NCBI RefSeq assembly: GCF_030386795.1
Contig: NZ_JANUQM010000020.1
Coordinates: 1-64,000, forward strand
Reading direction: 5' to 3'
Length of the DNA stretch: 64,000 bases
From: Streptomyces sp. S.PNR 29
GTDB lineage: Bacteria; Actinomycetota; Actinomycetes; Streptomycetales; Streptomycetaceae
In this document: positions 8,668 to 17,135 of the stretch, in pieces
Layout: every line of letters starts with the position of its first letter
How positions within the stretch are numbered: the stretch's first letter is position 1
The notes under the pieces: generated by a model
What the model was told of the DNA's origin: nothing
Database searches by the model: none
The model's input: the letters and a program-made list of their open reading frames with translations, nothing else
Translations under genes and position numbers: made by a program

Positions 8668-9941
8668 GGCTGTATCCCCTTCAGCATCAGCTCGGCGAGC
8701 GCGAGGTCGATCCCCGGCGGCAGACCGTCCGCGGGGGTGCCGTAGCCGGCGGTGCACACCGGTGGGCACAGCACGCCGCCGTCCGAGGACGGCGCCGAGG
8801 GCGCCTCGGGTGCCTCGGGCGCCTCGGGGAGGCCCGGCACGCTCGGCGTGGCCGTGGGCAGCGGGACGTCCGGCAGCTTCGGCAGGTCGGGGGTGCCGGG
8901 GGTGTCCGAGCCGTCGTCGCCCTTGTCCTGGCCGGGTTTGCCGGTGAGGTTGCCGTAGATGCCCGCCAGGTCGAGGTCGGCGGTGACCTTGAGGTTGACG
9001 TAGTCGCCCTTGACGGCGTCCGTCGCGTTGCGCGGGAACGGATAGGTGGTCAGCAGCTCCAGGGAGTCGGGCAGGTCGTCGCCCGCCTTGTTGAGCTGCT
9101 CCAGGATCGGCCGGAGCCGCTTGAGGTTCGCGACCGTGTCGTCCCGGGAGGCGTTCACGACCCGGGTGCCGGTCCTACCGAGCTTCGACAGGGCCGTGAG
9201 CATCTTCGTCAGGTCGCGTCGCTGGTCGGCGAGGACCTTCAGCGCGGGCGGCATGGTGTCGACGGCCGTGGCGATGGTCCGCTTCTCCTTGCCGAGCCGC
9301 TTGGCGAGCCGGTCGATGCCGTCGATCGCGCGGACGATCTCCGCGCGCTGGTCGTCCAGGCCGCCGACGAACGTGTCGAGCTCCTTCAGCAGCGAGCCGA
9401 CCCGGTCCTCACGGCCTTCGAGGGCCTTGTTCAGCTCGACGGTGATCGTCTTGAGCTGGGCCACCCCGCCGCCGTTGAGCAGCGCGGACAGCGCGGAGAG
9501 CACCTCCTCGATCTCGGGGTTGCGGCCACTGCGGGACAGCGGTACGCGGTCGCCGTCGCCGAGCCGTCCGACGGGTGCGACACCCGGCGGCGGGGACAGG
9601 GCCACGTACTTCTCGCCGAGCATGCTGGTCTGCCGCAGCTCGGCGACCGCGTTGGCGGGCAGCTTCACCGAGTCGGCGATCCGCAGCCGCACCCGGGCGT
9701 GCCAGCCGTCCAGTTCCACCTTCTCGACGGCACCCACGGTGACGTCGTCGACCTTCACGGCCGACTGCGGCACCAGGTCCAGCACGTCCCGGAACTCGAC
9801 GGTGACGTGGTAGGCGTGGCCGTCCGAGGCGGCACCGCCGGGCAGCGGGACGTCGTACCAGCCGTTGAAGTCGCAGCCGGACAGCAGCAGCGCGCCCACC
9901 GCCGTCCACGCGGCCACCTGACCCTTGCGCGGCACGCTCAT
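8664..9941 (-). CDS. mceE: MceE-type lipoprotein of the Mce system
   Basis: 425 aa from ATG 9941 (ATGA overlap with mceD stop). A short signal peptide ends in the lipobox LLLSGC, so Cys anchors it as a lipoprotein, as LprK-type MceE proteins are. The Mce domain follows (YHVTVEFRDVLDLVPQSAVKVDDVTVG...LGEKYVALSPP), then the helical MCE region and a Pro/Ala/Glu-rich linker (LPEAPEAPEAPSAPSS). It is the only lipoprotein among the six Mce subunits, as in mycobacteria. Its stop overlaps the mceF start. Confidence 0.93.
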   Translation of the reverse strand: MSVPRKGQVAAWTAVGALLLSGCDFNGWYDVPLPGGAASDGHAYHVTVEFRDVLDLVPQSAVKVDDVTVGAVEKVELDGWHARVRLRIADSVKLPANAVAELRQTSMLGEKYVALSPPPGVAPVGRLGDGDRVPLSRSGRNPEIEEVLSALSALLNGGGVAQLKTITVELNKALEGREDRVGSLLKELDTFVGGLDDQRAEIVRAIDGIDRLAKRLGKEKRTIATAVDTMPPALKVLADQRRDLTKMLTALSKLGRTGTRVVNASRDDTVANLKRLRPILEQLNKAGDDLPDSLELLTTYPFPRNATDAVKGDYVNLKVTADLDLAGIYGNLTGKPGQDKGDDGSDTPGTPDLPKLPDVPLPTATPSVPGLPEAPEAPEAPSAPSSDGGVLCPPVCTAGYGTPADGLPPGIDLALAELMLKGIQP

Positions 9942-11065
9942 GCTTTCGCCCCCAGGATTCCGCCCAGCGTCCGGTCGACCGTCCCGGACGCCGACGGCGC
10001 CGTCGGCACCTCGGGCAGGGAGTCGAAGAGCCCCCGCAACTCCCGGCAGTCGCGGTTCTTCCCGCCCTCGTCCCCCGTCGTCTTCAGCAAGGAGCACAGC
10101 ACGGAGGCCGGATCCTGCCCGCCGTTCATGTTGTTGCGGGTGTCGAGGGTGCCGGCGGCGGCGTTGTAGGCGTTCTGGAGGTTCGACAGGCCCGTCGGCG
10201 CGACCTCCAACAGCTCCTCCAGCGCGGCCCGTTGGGTGACGAGCACCTTGGTGACCTTGCTGAGGCCCCGCACGTTCGAGGACAGCGACTTCTTGTTCTT
10301 CTTCACGAAGTCGGCCACGTCCCCGAGGGCGGCGCCGAGGTTCTTCAGCGCCGCCGCGAGGTCCTCGCGCTCCCCGGCGAGCTGTTCGGCGACCTTGGCG
10401 AGACTGGTGTTGAAGGACCGCACGTCCTTGTCGTCGGCCGCCAGCGCGGCGGTGAACACCTGGAGGTTCCGCACGGTGCCGAACAGGTCGCCCCGCCCGT
10501 CGGACAGGGTGGTGACCGCCTGCGAGAGGTCCTCGACCGTCCGGTGGAGGTTCTTCCCCTGGCCGTCGAGGTTGTCCGCGCTCACCCCGAGCAGCCGTGA
10601 CAGGGCACCGTCCTTGTTGGCGCCCTTCGGGCCGAGCGCATCGGCCGTGGTGTGCAGGCTGTCGAAGATCCGGTCCAGCTCGACGGGGACGGCCGTGCGC
10701 GACTCGGGGATGACGTCGCCGCTGCGCAGCACCGGGCCCTTCCGGTACACCGGCAGCAGCTGCAGGTAACGGTCGCTCACCACCGAGGAGTTGACGATCG
10801 CGGCCTGCGCGTCCGCCGGGACCTTGCGGCCCTCGTCGTACTCCAGCTCCACCCGCACCCGGTCGCCCTCCGGCGTGATCTTCCTGACCTCGCCGATCCG
10901 GACGCCGAGGACCCGTACGTCCGAGCCGGGGTAGATGCCGACCGTGCGCGGGAAGTACGCCGTGACGCGCACCTTCTCCGGATGCGGCCACAGCGCGTAC
11001 ACGAGCGCGGCGACCAGGGCGAGGGCGGCGACCAGGGCCACGCGCTTCTTCAACGGAGCGTTCAC
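9938..11065 (-). CDS. mceD: MceD-type protein
   Basis: 375 aa from GTG 11065, overlapping the mceC stop (GTGA). Membrane anchor VALVAALALVAALVYALW (about 9-26), then Mce domain (VRVTAYFPRTVGIYPGSDVRVLGVRIGEV...SDRYLQLLP) and a helical domain running to about 300. An Ala/Pro-rich C-terminus ends GGILGAKA. Fourth Mce subunit in the canonical order; expected partner of the other five Mce proteins. Confidence 0.92.
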   Translation of the reverse strand: MNAPLKKRVALVAALALVAALVYALWPHPEKVRVTAYFPRTVGIYPGSDVRVLGVRIGEVRKITPEGDRVRVELEYDEGRKVPADAQAAIVNSSVVSDRYLQLLPVYRKGPVLRSGDVIPESRTAVPVELDRIFDSLHTTADALGPKGANKDGALSRLLGVSADNLDGQGKNLHRTVEDLSQAVTTLSDGRGDLFGTVRNLQVFTAALAADDKDVRSFNTSLAKVAEQLAGEREDLAAALKNLGAALGDVADFVKKNKKSLSSNVRGLSKVTKVLVTQRAALEELLEVAPTGLSNLQNAYNAAAGTLDTRNNMNGGQDPASVLCSLLKTTGDEGGKNRDCRELRGLFDSLPEVPTAPSASGTVDRTLGGILGAKA

Positions 11066-12216
11066 CGGGAGCCTCCCGTCCGCGGCACCACCGGGGCGGC
11101 GACCAGGTTCTGGATGTAGCCGTCGAACCAGCGGCCGTTGCCGAGGGTGTTGCTGAAGACCCGGACGTACGGCGCGAGCAGCCTGACGCTGCGGTCGAGG
11201 CTCGCCTGGTTGCGTTCGAGCATCGTCACGAAGGTGTTGAGGTTCTTCAGCGCGGGACCGATCTCCGCGCGGTTGTCCTCCACCAGCCCGGACAGCTCGA
11301 TGCCGAGCGCGGCGGAGGACTGCAGCAGCTTGTGGATCGCCTGGCGGCGCTTGCTGATCTCCCGCAGCAGCTTGTTGCCGTCATCGACCAGAGCCGTGAA
11401 GTCCTTGGAGCGCTCCGCCAGCACCCCGGTGACCCCGTTGGCGTGGTCGAGGAGTTCACTCAGCGCCTTGTCGCGGGAGGCGATCGTCCGGGAGATCCTC
11501 GACAGGCCCTTGAGGGAGGCGCGTACCTCGGCGGGCGAGTCCTGGAAGGTGGTGGAGATGGTGTCCAGCGCCTTCGCGAGCCGCTCCGTGTCGACCTCCT
11601 CCGTCGTGGTCGTCAGGTCGCTGAACGCCTGCACGATGTCGTACGCCGGGACCGTGCGTGCGAGCGGTATCTCACTGCCCGGTTTCAGCTGCCCCGGCCC
11701 CTTCGGGTGCAGGGCCAGGTACTTGGCGCCGAGGATCGTCTTGACCCGGATCGACGCGCCGGTCGCCGTGCCGAACCGCGGCTCGCCCTTGAGCTTGAAG
11801 GTCACCTTGACGTGGTCGCCGTCGAGATCGACGTCCTCGACCTTGCCGACCTTGACCCCGGCGATCCGCACCTCGTCACCCGGCTTGAGGCCGCCCGCCT
11901 CCGAGAAGGCCGCGCTGTACGTCTCGCCGTCGCCGATCACCGGCAGGCTGTCGGCGTTGAACGCGGCGACCGTCAGCAGGGCGAGGGTGGTGAGGCCGAC
12001 GGCGCCGATCACGACGGGGTTGCGCTCGCGGAACGGGAGCAAACGTGGGCGGCGCATCCGCGGAAGCCGTAGGCGGGGCGGCTCGATACGGACCTTCATC
12101 AGCGGTTCCGGGCGGCGCGGGCGCGGTGCCCGGCGCGGGAGCCGCCATGTCCCCGGCAGCTTCGGCGGATCGATGCGGACCTTCATCAGCGGTTCCGGGC
12201 GGTTCCTGCGGGTCAT
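11062..12216 (-). CDS. mceC: MceC-type protein with duplicated N-terminal tail
   Basis: 384 aa from ATG 12216 (ATGA overlap with mceB stop). Membrane helix VVIGAVGLTTLALLTVAAF about 69-87, then Mce domain (YSAAFSEAGGLKPGDEVRIAGVKVGKV...LGAKYLALHP) and helical domain; it ends FDGYIQNLVAAPVVPR. The cytoplasmic tail is odd: RPEPLMKVRIDPPKLP at residues 6-21 recurs at 35-50 as RPEPLMKVRIEPPRLR, a 29-residue tandem duplication. Each copy contains an internal ATG, so shorter N-terminal forms are possible. Confidence 0.92.
   Translation of the reverse strand: MTRRNRPEPLMKVRIDPPKLPGTWRLPRRAPRPRRPEPLMKVRIEPPRLRLPRMRRPRLLPFRERNPVVIGAVGLTTLALLTVAAFNADSLPVIGDGETYSAAFSEAGGLKPGDEVRIAGVKVGKVEDVDLDGDHVKVTFKLKGEPRFGTATGASIRVKTILGAKYLALHPKGPGQLKPGSEIPLARTVPAYDIVQAFSDLTTTTEEVDTERLAKALDTISTTFQDSPAEVRASLKGLSRISRTIASRDKALSELLDHANGVTGVLAERSKDFTALVDDGNKLLREISKRRQAIHKLLQSSAALGIELSGLVEDNRAEIGPALKNLNTFVTMLERNQASLDRSVRLLAPYVRVFSNTLGNGRWFDGYIQNLVAAPVVPRTGGSR
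12078..12202 (-). repeat. 87-bp-offset direct repeat in mceC start region
   Basis: The 38-bp segments 12078-12115 and 12165-12202 match at 36 positions and lie exactly 87 bp (29 codons) apart, preserving frame. They encode the duplicated R-P-E-P-L-M-K-V-R-I motif of MceC. The near identity suggests a recent duplication. Confidence 0.85.
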
Positions 12217-13250
12217 GCGCCGCACCTCGCCCGCGCCACGTGCATCTCCGGGGTGAGCACCTGCTTCGTCTTCGGCAGCACGATCCGGCCGTCGAAGTCG
12301 CACAGGTAGAAGTTGAACCACGAGCCGTAGGACGCCGTCCCGGTCAGCTCGTTCAGCTTGTTCGGCAGCCGCTTCAGCACACCCTCCACTGTCTTGTCGT
12401 TCCTGTTCAGCGTTCCGGTGAGCCGGGACAGCTCGGCGATGTCGTCCTTGAGCGGCGGACGGGCGTCCTTCAGCAGCCCCGACGTGGCCTCCGTCAGGTC
12501 GCCGATGCTCACCAGGGACTCCCCGAGGGGCTTGCGGTCGGCGGACAGCCCGGAGACCACCCGCCGCAACTCCTTCAGCAGCCCGGAGAAGCGGCCGCTG
12601 CGCCGGTCGAGCGTCTCCAGCACGGTGTTGAGGTTGCTGATCACGGAGCCGATCAGCTCGTCTCGGTCGGCGAGCGTCGAGGTGAGCGACGCGGTGTGCG
12701 CGAGCAGGCTGTTCACCGTGCCGCCCTCGCCCTGCAGCGTCCTGATGATCTCGGTGGCGAGCTGGTTGACGTCGTTCGGGCTGAGCGCGGCGAACAGCGG
12801 CTTGAAGCCGTTCAGCAGCGTGTTGAGGTCCAGCGCGGGCTGGGTCCGGGACAGCGGGATGGTGCCGCCCGGCCGCAGCCGGGTGCCGTCGCCCGCGCCC
12901 TCGGTGAGCGCGATGTAGCGCTGCCCGACCAGGTTCCGGTACCGCACGACCGCGCCGGTGCTGGCCAGCAGCGGCCGGTCGGCGCCGACCGTGAAGGTGA
13001 CCTCGGCCAGCGTCCGGTCCTTGATCCGGATGCCCTCGACCTGCCCGACCCGCACGCCGGCGATCCGGATGTCGTCGCCCTCCTCCAGGCCGGTGACGTC
13101 GGTGAACACCGCCCGGTAGGTGTCCTTCGGGGTGAAGGAGACATTGACGATGGTCGCGGCGAGCAGGGCCGTCGCCAGGATCGTCACCAGCGCGAACAGG
13201 CTGAACCTGACCAGGGGTGCGGCAGTCTGCCGGGCTCCTGACGACTTCAT
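12213..13250 (-). CDS. mceB: MceB-type protein
   Basis: 345 aa from ATG 13250, overlapping the mceA stop (ATGA). Membrane anchor FSLFALVTILATALLAATIV (about 16-35), Mce domain (YRAVFTDVTGLEEGDDIRIAGVRVGQV...GQRYIALTEG), helical region, then the typical MceB ending NKLNELTGTASYGSWFNFYLCDFDGRI. The SWFNFYLC block is a family hallmark. Second of six Mce subunits. Confidence 0.93.
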   Translation of the reverse strand: MKSSGARQTAAPLVRFSLFALVTILATALLAATIVNVSFTPKDTYRAVFTDVTGLEEGDDIRIAGVRVGQVEGIRIKDRTLAEVTFTVGADRPLLASTGAVVRYRNLVGQRYIALTEGAGDGTRLRPGGTIPLSRTQPALDLNTLLNGFKPLFAALSPNDVNQLATEIIRTLQGEGGTVNSLLAHTASLTSTLADRDELIGSVISNLNTVLETLDRRSGRFSGLLKELRRVVSGLSADRKPLGESLVSIGDLTEATSGLLKDARPPLKDDIAELSRLTGTLNRNDKTVEGVLKRLPNKLNELTGTASYGSWFNFYLCDFDGRIVLPKTKQVLTPEMHVARARCGA

Positions 13251-14491
13251 GCGACGCTCACCGCCGTTCCCCGGGCCAGCGGACCGAACAGCAGGGTCGT
13301 GACCGGCGGCACCTCGTCCGCGGGCACGCCCAGCACGGGCGCCACGAGCGAGCCGACCGCCCGCTGTTCGGCGGATGTGGCGGACATCGGCGGTGAGCCG
13401 CCCGCACTGCCCGCGGACGTACCGTCGTCGAGTTTCGTGTGCGGTGCGGGCACCTGCGGATGCGGCAGTCCCCGGCAGTTCGGCCCGGACCGCTCGCCGT
13501 AGCGCGGCTCCTCGCCGGGCGCGTACCCGGGCCGCTGCCGGACCACCTCCAGGGTGATCCGCATCTCGCCGCCCCGGAACGTCTGCTCCGCCGCCGCCTC
13601 CTGGTGGACCAGGCCGGCCAGCAGGCACGGGTACTCGGGGGAGTAGCGCGCGAACAGCTCCAGCGTGGGACGGGAGACCCGGCCCAGGGTGATCAGCCGG
13701 TCGCCGTTGTCGTCGAGGAAGCCCCGCGCGGTGTCCGCGACCGTGGCGGTGCTGCGCAGGGCCGCGGCCAGGCGGTCCTGCCGCTCGACGAGGGTGCGGC
13801 TGGTGGTGACGGTGTTGCGCAGGATCCGCATCAGGTCGGGCGCCGCGTCGCCGTACACCTCGGCGACGTCGGCGAACCGCGCGATGTCCTCCTTCAGGGA
13901 CGGCAGATGCGGGTTGAGACGGCGCAGATAGCCCTCGACCCGGACGAGGTTGTCGCCGATCCGGTCGCCGCGGCCCTCCAGGGCGGAGGCGAACGCCGAG
14001 AGCGTGGCGTTCAGTTCGCCCGGCTGGACGGTCCGCAGCAGCGGCAGCAGGTCGTTCATCAGCTCCTGCACCTCGATGCCGACCCTGGTCCGGTCCTGCG
14101 GGATGACGTCCCCGGCGCGGATCGGCCGGGTCGAGGAGCGGGCGGGCGCCACCAGGTCGACGTACTTCTCGCCGAACAGCGTCTTGGGCAGCAGCCGCGC
14201 CCGCACGTCCACCGGGATGAACGCGACGTACTGCGGCTTGAGCGCCAGGCCGAGCGTCGCCTTCACCCCGTCCGCGTGCACCGTGCGCACCTCGCCGACC
14301 AGCAGCCCGCGCAGCTTGACGTCGGCCCCCGGATCGAGCTGGTTGCCGAGCCGGTCGGCCTGGAGCGTGACCCGCACGACGGGCGTGAACGCCTGCCGGT
14401 AGACGGCCACCGCGAGCGACAGCAACAGCGCCAGCACGGCGAGGAAGGCGATGCCGTACAGCCTCAGTCTCAGCACTCTCACCGGTCTCAC
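13247..14491 (-). CDS. mceA: MceA-type protein
   Basis: 414 aa from GTG 14491, chosen because it overlaps the upstream permease stop (GTGA) and is in frame. Membrane anchor GIAFLAVLALLLSLAVAVY, then Mce domain (VRVTLQADRLGNQLDPGADVKLRGLLVGEV...FGEKYVDLVAP), helical domain, and a C-terminal region with Cys at SPEYPCLLAGL. First Mce subunit, directly after the permeases as in all mce operons. Confidence 0.93.
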   Translation of the reverse strand: MRPVRVLRLRLYGIAFLAVLALLLSLAVAVYRQAFTPVVRVTLQADRLGNQLDPGADVKLRGLLVGEVRTVHADGVKATLGLALKPQYVAFIPVDVRARLLPKTLFGEKYVDLVAPARSSTRPIRAGDVIPQDRTRVGIEVQELMNDLLPLLRTVQPGELNATLSAFASALEGRGDRIGDNLVRVEGYLRRLNPHLPSLKEDIARFADVAEVYGDAAPDLMRILRNTVTTSRTLVERQDRLAAALRSTATVADTARGFLDDNGDRLITLGRVSRPTLELFARYSPEYPCLLAGLVHQEAAAEQTFRGGEMRITLEVVRQRPGYAPGEEPRYGERSGPNCRGLPHPQVPAPHTKLDDGTSAGSAGGSPPMSATSAEQRAVGSLVAPVLGVPADEVPPVTTLLFGPLARGTAVSVA

Positions 14492-15291
14492 CCCGCGATC
14501 CGCACGGTTGTGTTGGCGCCCCAGATCGCCAGCGACAGGAAGAAGTCGAGGACGTTGATCGCCACGATCGAGGTCCGCACCGCACGGCCCACCGCGACGC
14601 CGACCCCGGCCGGACCGCCGCTCGCGTGGTAGCCGTAGTAGCAGTGCACCAGGATGATCAGCACCGCGAAGACGATCACCTTGCCGAACGACCAGAACAC
14701 GTCGACCGGCGGCAGATACTGGTGGAAGTAGTGGTCGTACGTGCCCGTCGACTGCCCGTAGTAGCCGGTCGTGATGGTCCGGGCGGCCAGGTACGAGGAC
14801 AGCAGCCCGATCACGTACAGCGGGATGACGGCGACGAACCCGGCGATCATCCGGGTCGTCACCAGGAACGGCAGCGACGGCACGCCCATGACCTCCAGGG
14901 CGTCGGTCTCCTCGCTGATCCGCATCGCGCCGAGCTGCGCGGTGAACCCGGCGCCGACGGTCGCGGACAGCGCGAGCCCGGCCACCAGCGGTGCGATCTC
15001 CCGGGTGTTGAAGTACGCCGACAGGAACGCCACGAAGTTGGAGGTGCCGAGCTGGTTGAGGGCCGCGTAGCCCTGCAGGCCCACCTCCGTGCCGGTGAAG
15101 AACGACAGGAAGGCGATCACCCCGACCGTGCCGCCCACCACGGCCAGCGCGCCCCGGCCGAAGCTCACCTCGGCCAGCAGCCGCAGGATCTCCTTCTTGT
15201 AGCGGCGCACCGTACGGCCCGTCCACGCCACCGAGCGGCCGTAGAAGGAGAGTTGGGTGCCCAGCTCCTCCAGACGATTGAGCAGCGCCAT
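14488..15291 (-). CDS. yrbEB: YrbE-B / MlaE-type permease of the Mce transporter
   Basis: 267 aa integral membrane protein of the MlaE/YrbE family, with about five helices (for example ALAVVGGTVGVIAFLSFF, FGKVIVFAVLIILVHCYYGY). The conserved MlaE block TAQLGAMRISEETDALEVMGV is present; it contacts the ATPase. It lies 3 nt after the first permease, and its stop overlaps the mceA start. Forms the membrane channel with YrbE-A, driven by the ATPase at 16062-16991. Confidence 0.93.
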   Translation of the reverse strand: MALLNRLEELGTQLSFYGRSVAWTGRTVRRYKKEILRLLAEVSFGRGALAVVGGTVGVIAFLSFFTGTEVGLQGYAALNQLGTSNFVAFLSAYFNTREIAPLVAGLALSATVGAGFTAQLGAMRISEETDALEVMGVPSLPFLVTTRMIAGFVAVIPLYVIGLLSSYLAARTITTGYYGQSTGTYDHYFHQYLPPVDVFWSFGKVIVFAVLIILVHCYYGYHASGGPAGVGVAVGRAVRTSIVAINVLDFFLSLAIWGANTTVRIAG

Positions 15292-15294
15292 GCC

Positions 15295-16065
15295 TCAGCC
15301 CCTCTGCGGAACGACTTGGAAGTACACGGCGGTCATCACGAAGTTCGTCACGAAGAGCAACATGAAGGTGATCACCACCGACTGGTTCACCGCGTCCCCC
15401 ACGCCCTTGGGGCCGCCCTTGGCGTTGAGCCCCTTGTACGAGGCGACGATCGCGGCGATCGCCCCGAACACCAGTGCCTTGATCTCGGCCGCCCACAGGT
15501 CGGAGAGCTGGGCGAGGGTGGTGAAGGAGGCGAGATAGGCGCCCGGAGTGCCGTTCTGCAGGACGACGTTGAAGAAGTAGCCGCCCGCGACACCGACCAC
15601 CGACACCAGCCCGTTGAGCAGGACCGCCACCACCATCGACGCCAGGACCCGCGGTACGACGAGCCGGTGCACGGGATCGATGCCGAGCACCTGCATCGCG
15701 TCGATCTCCTCCCGGATTTTCCGCGCCCCCAGATCCGCACAGATCGCCGTGCCGCCCGCCCCCGCGATCAGCAGGGCGGTGACGATCGGCGAGGCCTCCC
15801 GCAGCACCGCCAGCACCGAGGCGGCACCGGAGAAGGACTGGGCGCCCAGCTGCCGCGTCAGGCTGCCGATCTGCAGCGCGATGACCGCCCCGAAGGGGAT
15901 CGAGACAAGGGCCGTCGGCAGGATCGTGACGCTCGCGACGAACCACGCCTGCTGGATGAACTCCCGCGCCTGGAACGGCCGCCGGGGCATCGTCCGCAGC
16001 ACGTCCAGCGCCAGCGCGAACAGGTTGCCCGAGTGCCGCAGCGCCCCGGTGGGGGACAGGCTCAT
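15295..16065 (-). CDS. yrbEA: YrbE-A / MlaE-type permease of the Mce transporter
   Basis: 256 aa MlaE-family permease. The signature CADLGARKIREEIDAMQVLGIDP is present, as are several hydrophobic helices (VSIPFGAVIALQIG, VLASMVVAVLLNGLVSVVGVAGGYFF, ITFMLLFVTNFVMTAVYF). ATG 16065 overlaps the ATPase stop (ATGA), giving tight translational coupling. Partner of the second permease; together they form the inner-membrane part of the lipid importer. Confidence 0.93.
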   Translation of the reverse strand: MSLSPTGALRHSGNLFALALDVLRTMPRRPFQAREFIQQAWFVASVTILPTALVSIPFGAVIALQIGSLTRQLGAQSFSGAASVLAVLREASPIVTALLIAGAGGTAICADLGARKIREEIDAMQVLGIDPVHRLVVPRVLASMVVAVLLNGLVSVVGVAGGYFFNVVLQNGTPGAYLASFTTLAQLSDLWAAEIKALVFGAIAAIVASYKGLNAKGGPKGVGDAVNQSVVITFMLLFVTNFVMTAVYFQVVPQRG

Positions 16066-16991
16066 GCGCCGGCCACCTCCTTGCGGTGCAGCGCGGCCTC
16101 CCGTCTCGCGATCTCCTCCCAGCGGGGCGGGCGGGTGATGCCGGGGCTCGGCAGCAGGCGGGGGGTCAGGTGCTGGACGGGCGCCCCGTCGACGAGCTGG
16201 GCGAGTTCCTGTTCGACCTGAGCGGCGTCCTTCTCCTCCGCCATGCCGATCGGCCCCTGCATCCGGCCGTTCAGAAACTGCCGTACGACCGGCTCGTCGC
16301 TGGTCAGCAGCTGCTCCCGGGGCCCGAACATCACCAGTTCGCGCCGGAACAGCAACCCGATGTTGTCCGGTACCTGGCGGGCCGAGGCGATGTCGTGCGT
16401 GACGATCAGGAAGGTCGCGTCGATCTGGGCGTTGAGGTCGACGATGAGCTGGTTGAGGTAGGCCACACGGACGGGGTCCAGGCCCGAGTCGGGCTCGTCG
16501 AAGAGGATGATCTCGGGATCCAGTACCAGCGCCCGTGCCAGCCCGGCCCGCTTGCGCATCCCGCCGGAGATCTCGCCGGGCAGCTTCTCCTCCGCACCGA
16601 TCAGTCCGACCATGTCCATCTTCTCCAGCACGATCCGCCGGATCTCGCTCTCGGACTTCCGGGTGTGCTCGCGCAGCGGGAAGGCGATGTTGTCGTACAG
16701 CGTCATCGAGCCGAACAGCGCGCCGTCCTGGAACAGCACGCCGAACAGCTTGCGCACCTCGTACAGCTCGTGCTCACGCAGCCTGGTGATGTCCCGGCCC
16801 GCGACCGTGACCGAGCCGCGGTCCGGCTTCAGCAGTCCGACGAGTGTCTTGAGGAACACCGACTTGCCCGTCCCCGAGGGGCCGAGCATGACGGAGACCT
16901 CCCCGGCGGGCAGCGTCAGTGAGACGTCCTGCCAGATGACCTGGTGACCGAAGGACTTGGTCAGCCCTTCCACACAGATCTCGACACCCAT
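16062..16991 (-). CDS. mkl: Mce-system ABC transporter ATPase (Mkl/MceG/MlaF type)
   Basis: 309 aa. Walker A GPSGTGKS (about 37-44), Q-loop FQDGALF, ABC signature ISGGMRKRAGLARAL, Walker B ILFDEPDSGLDP and H-switch VTHD are all intact. The long C-terminal extension after about residue 240 is typical of MlaF/Mkl ATPases. It powers lipid uptake through the YrbE permeases. In mycobacteria MceG is often encoded apart from mce operons; here it is the first gene. Start 16991 is preferred to GTG 17000 because GGTGGA is better spaced. A promoter-like motif lies 47 nt upstream. Confidence 0.93.
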   Translation of the reverse strand: MGVEICVEGLTKSFGHQVIWQDVSLTLPAGEVSVMLGPSGTGKSVFLKTLVGLLKPDRGSVTVAGRDITRLREHELYEVRKLFGVLFQDGALFGSMTLYDNIAFPLREHTRKSESEIRRIVLEKMDMVGLIGAEEKLPGEISGGMRKRAGLARALVLDPEIILFDEPDSGLDPVRVAYLNQLIVDLNAQIDATFLIVTHDIASARQVPDNIGLLFRRELVMFGPREQLLTSDEPVVRQFLNGRMQGPIGMAEEKDAAQVEQELAQLVDGAPVQHLTPRLLPSPGITRPPRWEEIARREAALHRKEVAGA

Positions 16992-17037
16992 CCGGTCCAC
17001 CCTTCGCCTGTGCCCTCGCCCGTGAGCGGCTTCGACA

Positions 17038-17073
17038 TCTGCTCTACGGGGAGGGGCGGGGCGTCCGTCGCGG
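17038..17073 (-). promoter_or_regulatory. Shared promoter-like motif upstream of the mce operon
   Basis: On the minus strand CCGCGACGGAC, a 14-nt GC-rich spacer and CGTAGAGCAGA lie 47 nt before the mce start codon. The same two blocks with the same spacing occur 32 nt before the lytic transglycosylase gene (19351-19386). The two-block layout with a CGTA-type downstream element resembles ECF sigma promoters. The sigma factor gene between the two sites is the obvious candidate reader (inference). Confidence 0.55.
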
Positions 17074-17135
17074 AGACGGCCGATTTTTTTCGGACGGGTT
17101 TGCGGACGGGGTCGCGGGTGGGTGTGCGGGCGGGG

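Noticed and set aside
8664..15946. Very long minus-strand frames (775-899 codons) across mce genes
   Set aside because: Only their 3' parts are real (MceE, MceA, MceB); the rest reads upstream genes in a wrong frame. True starts overlap the preceding stops.
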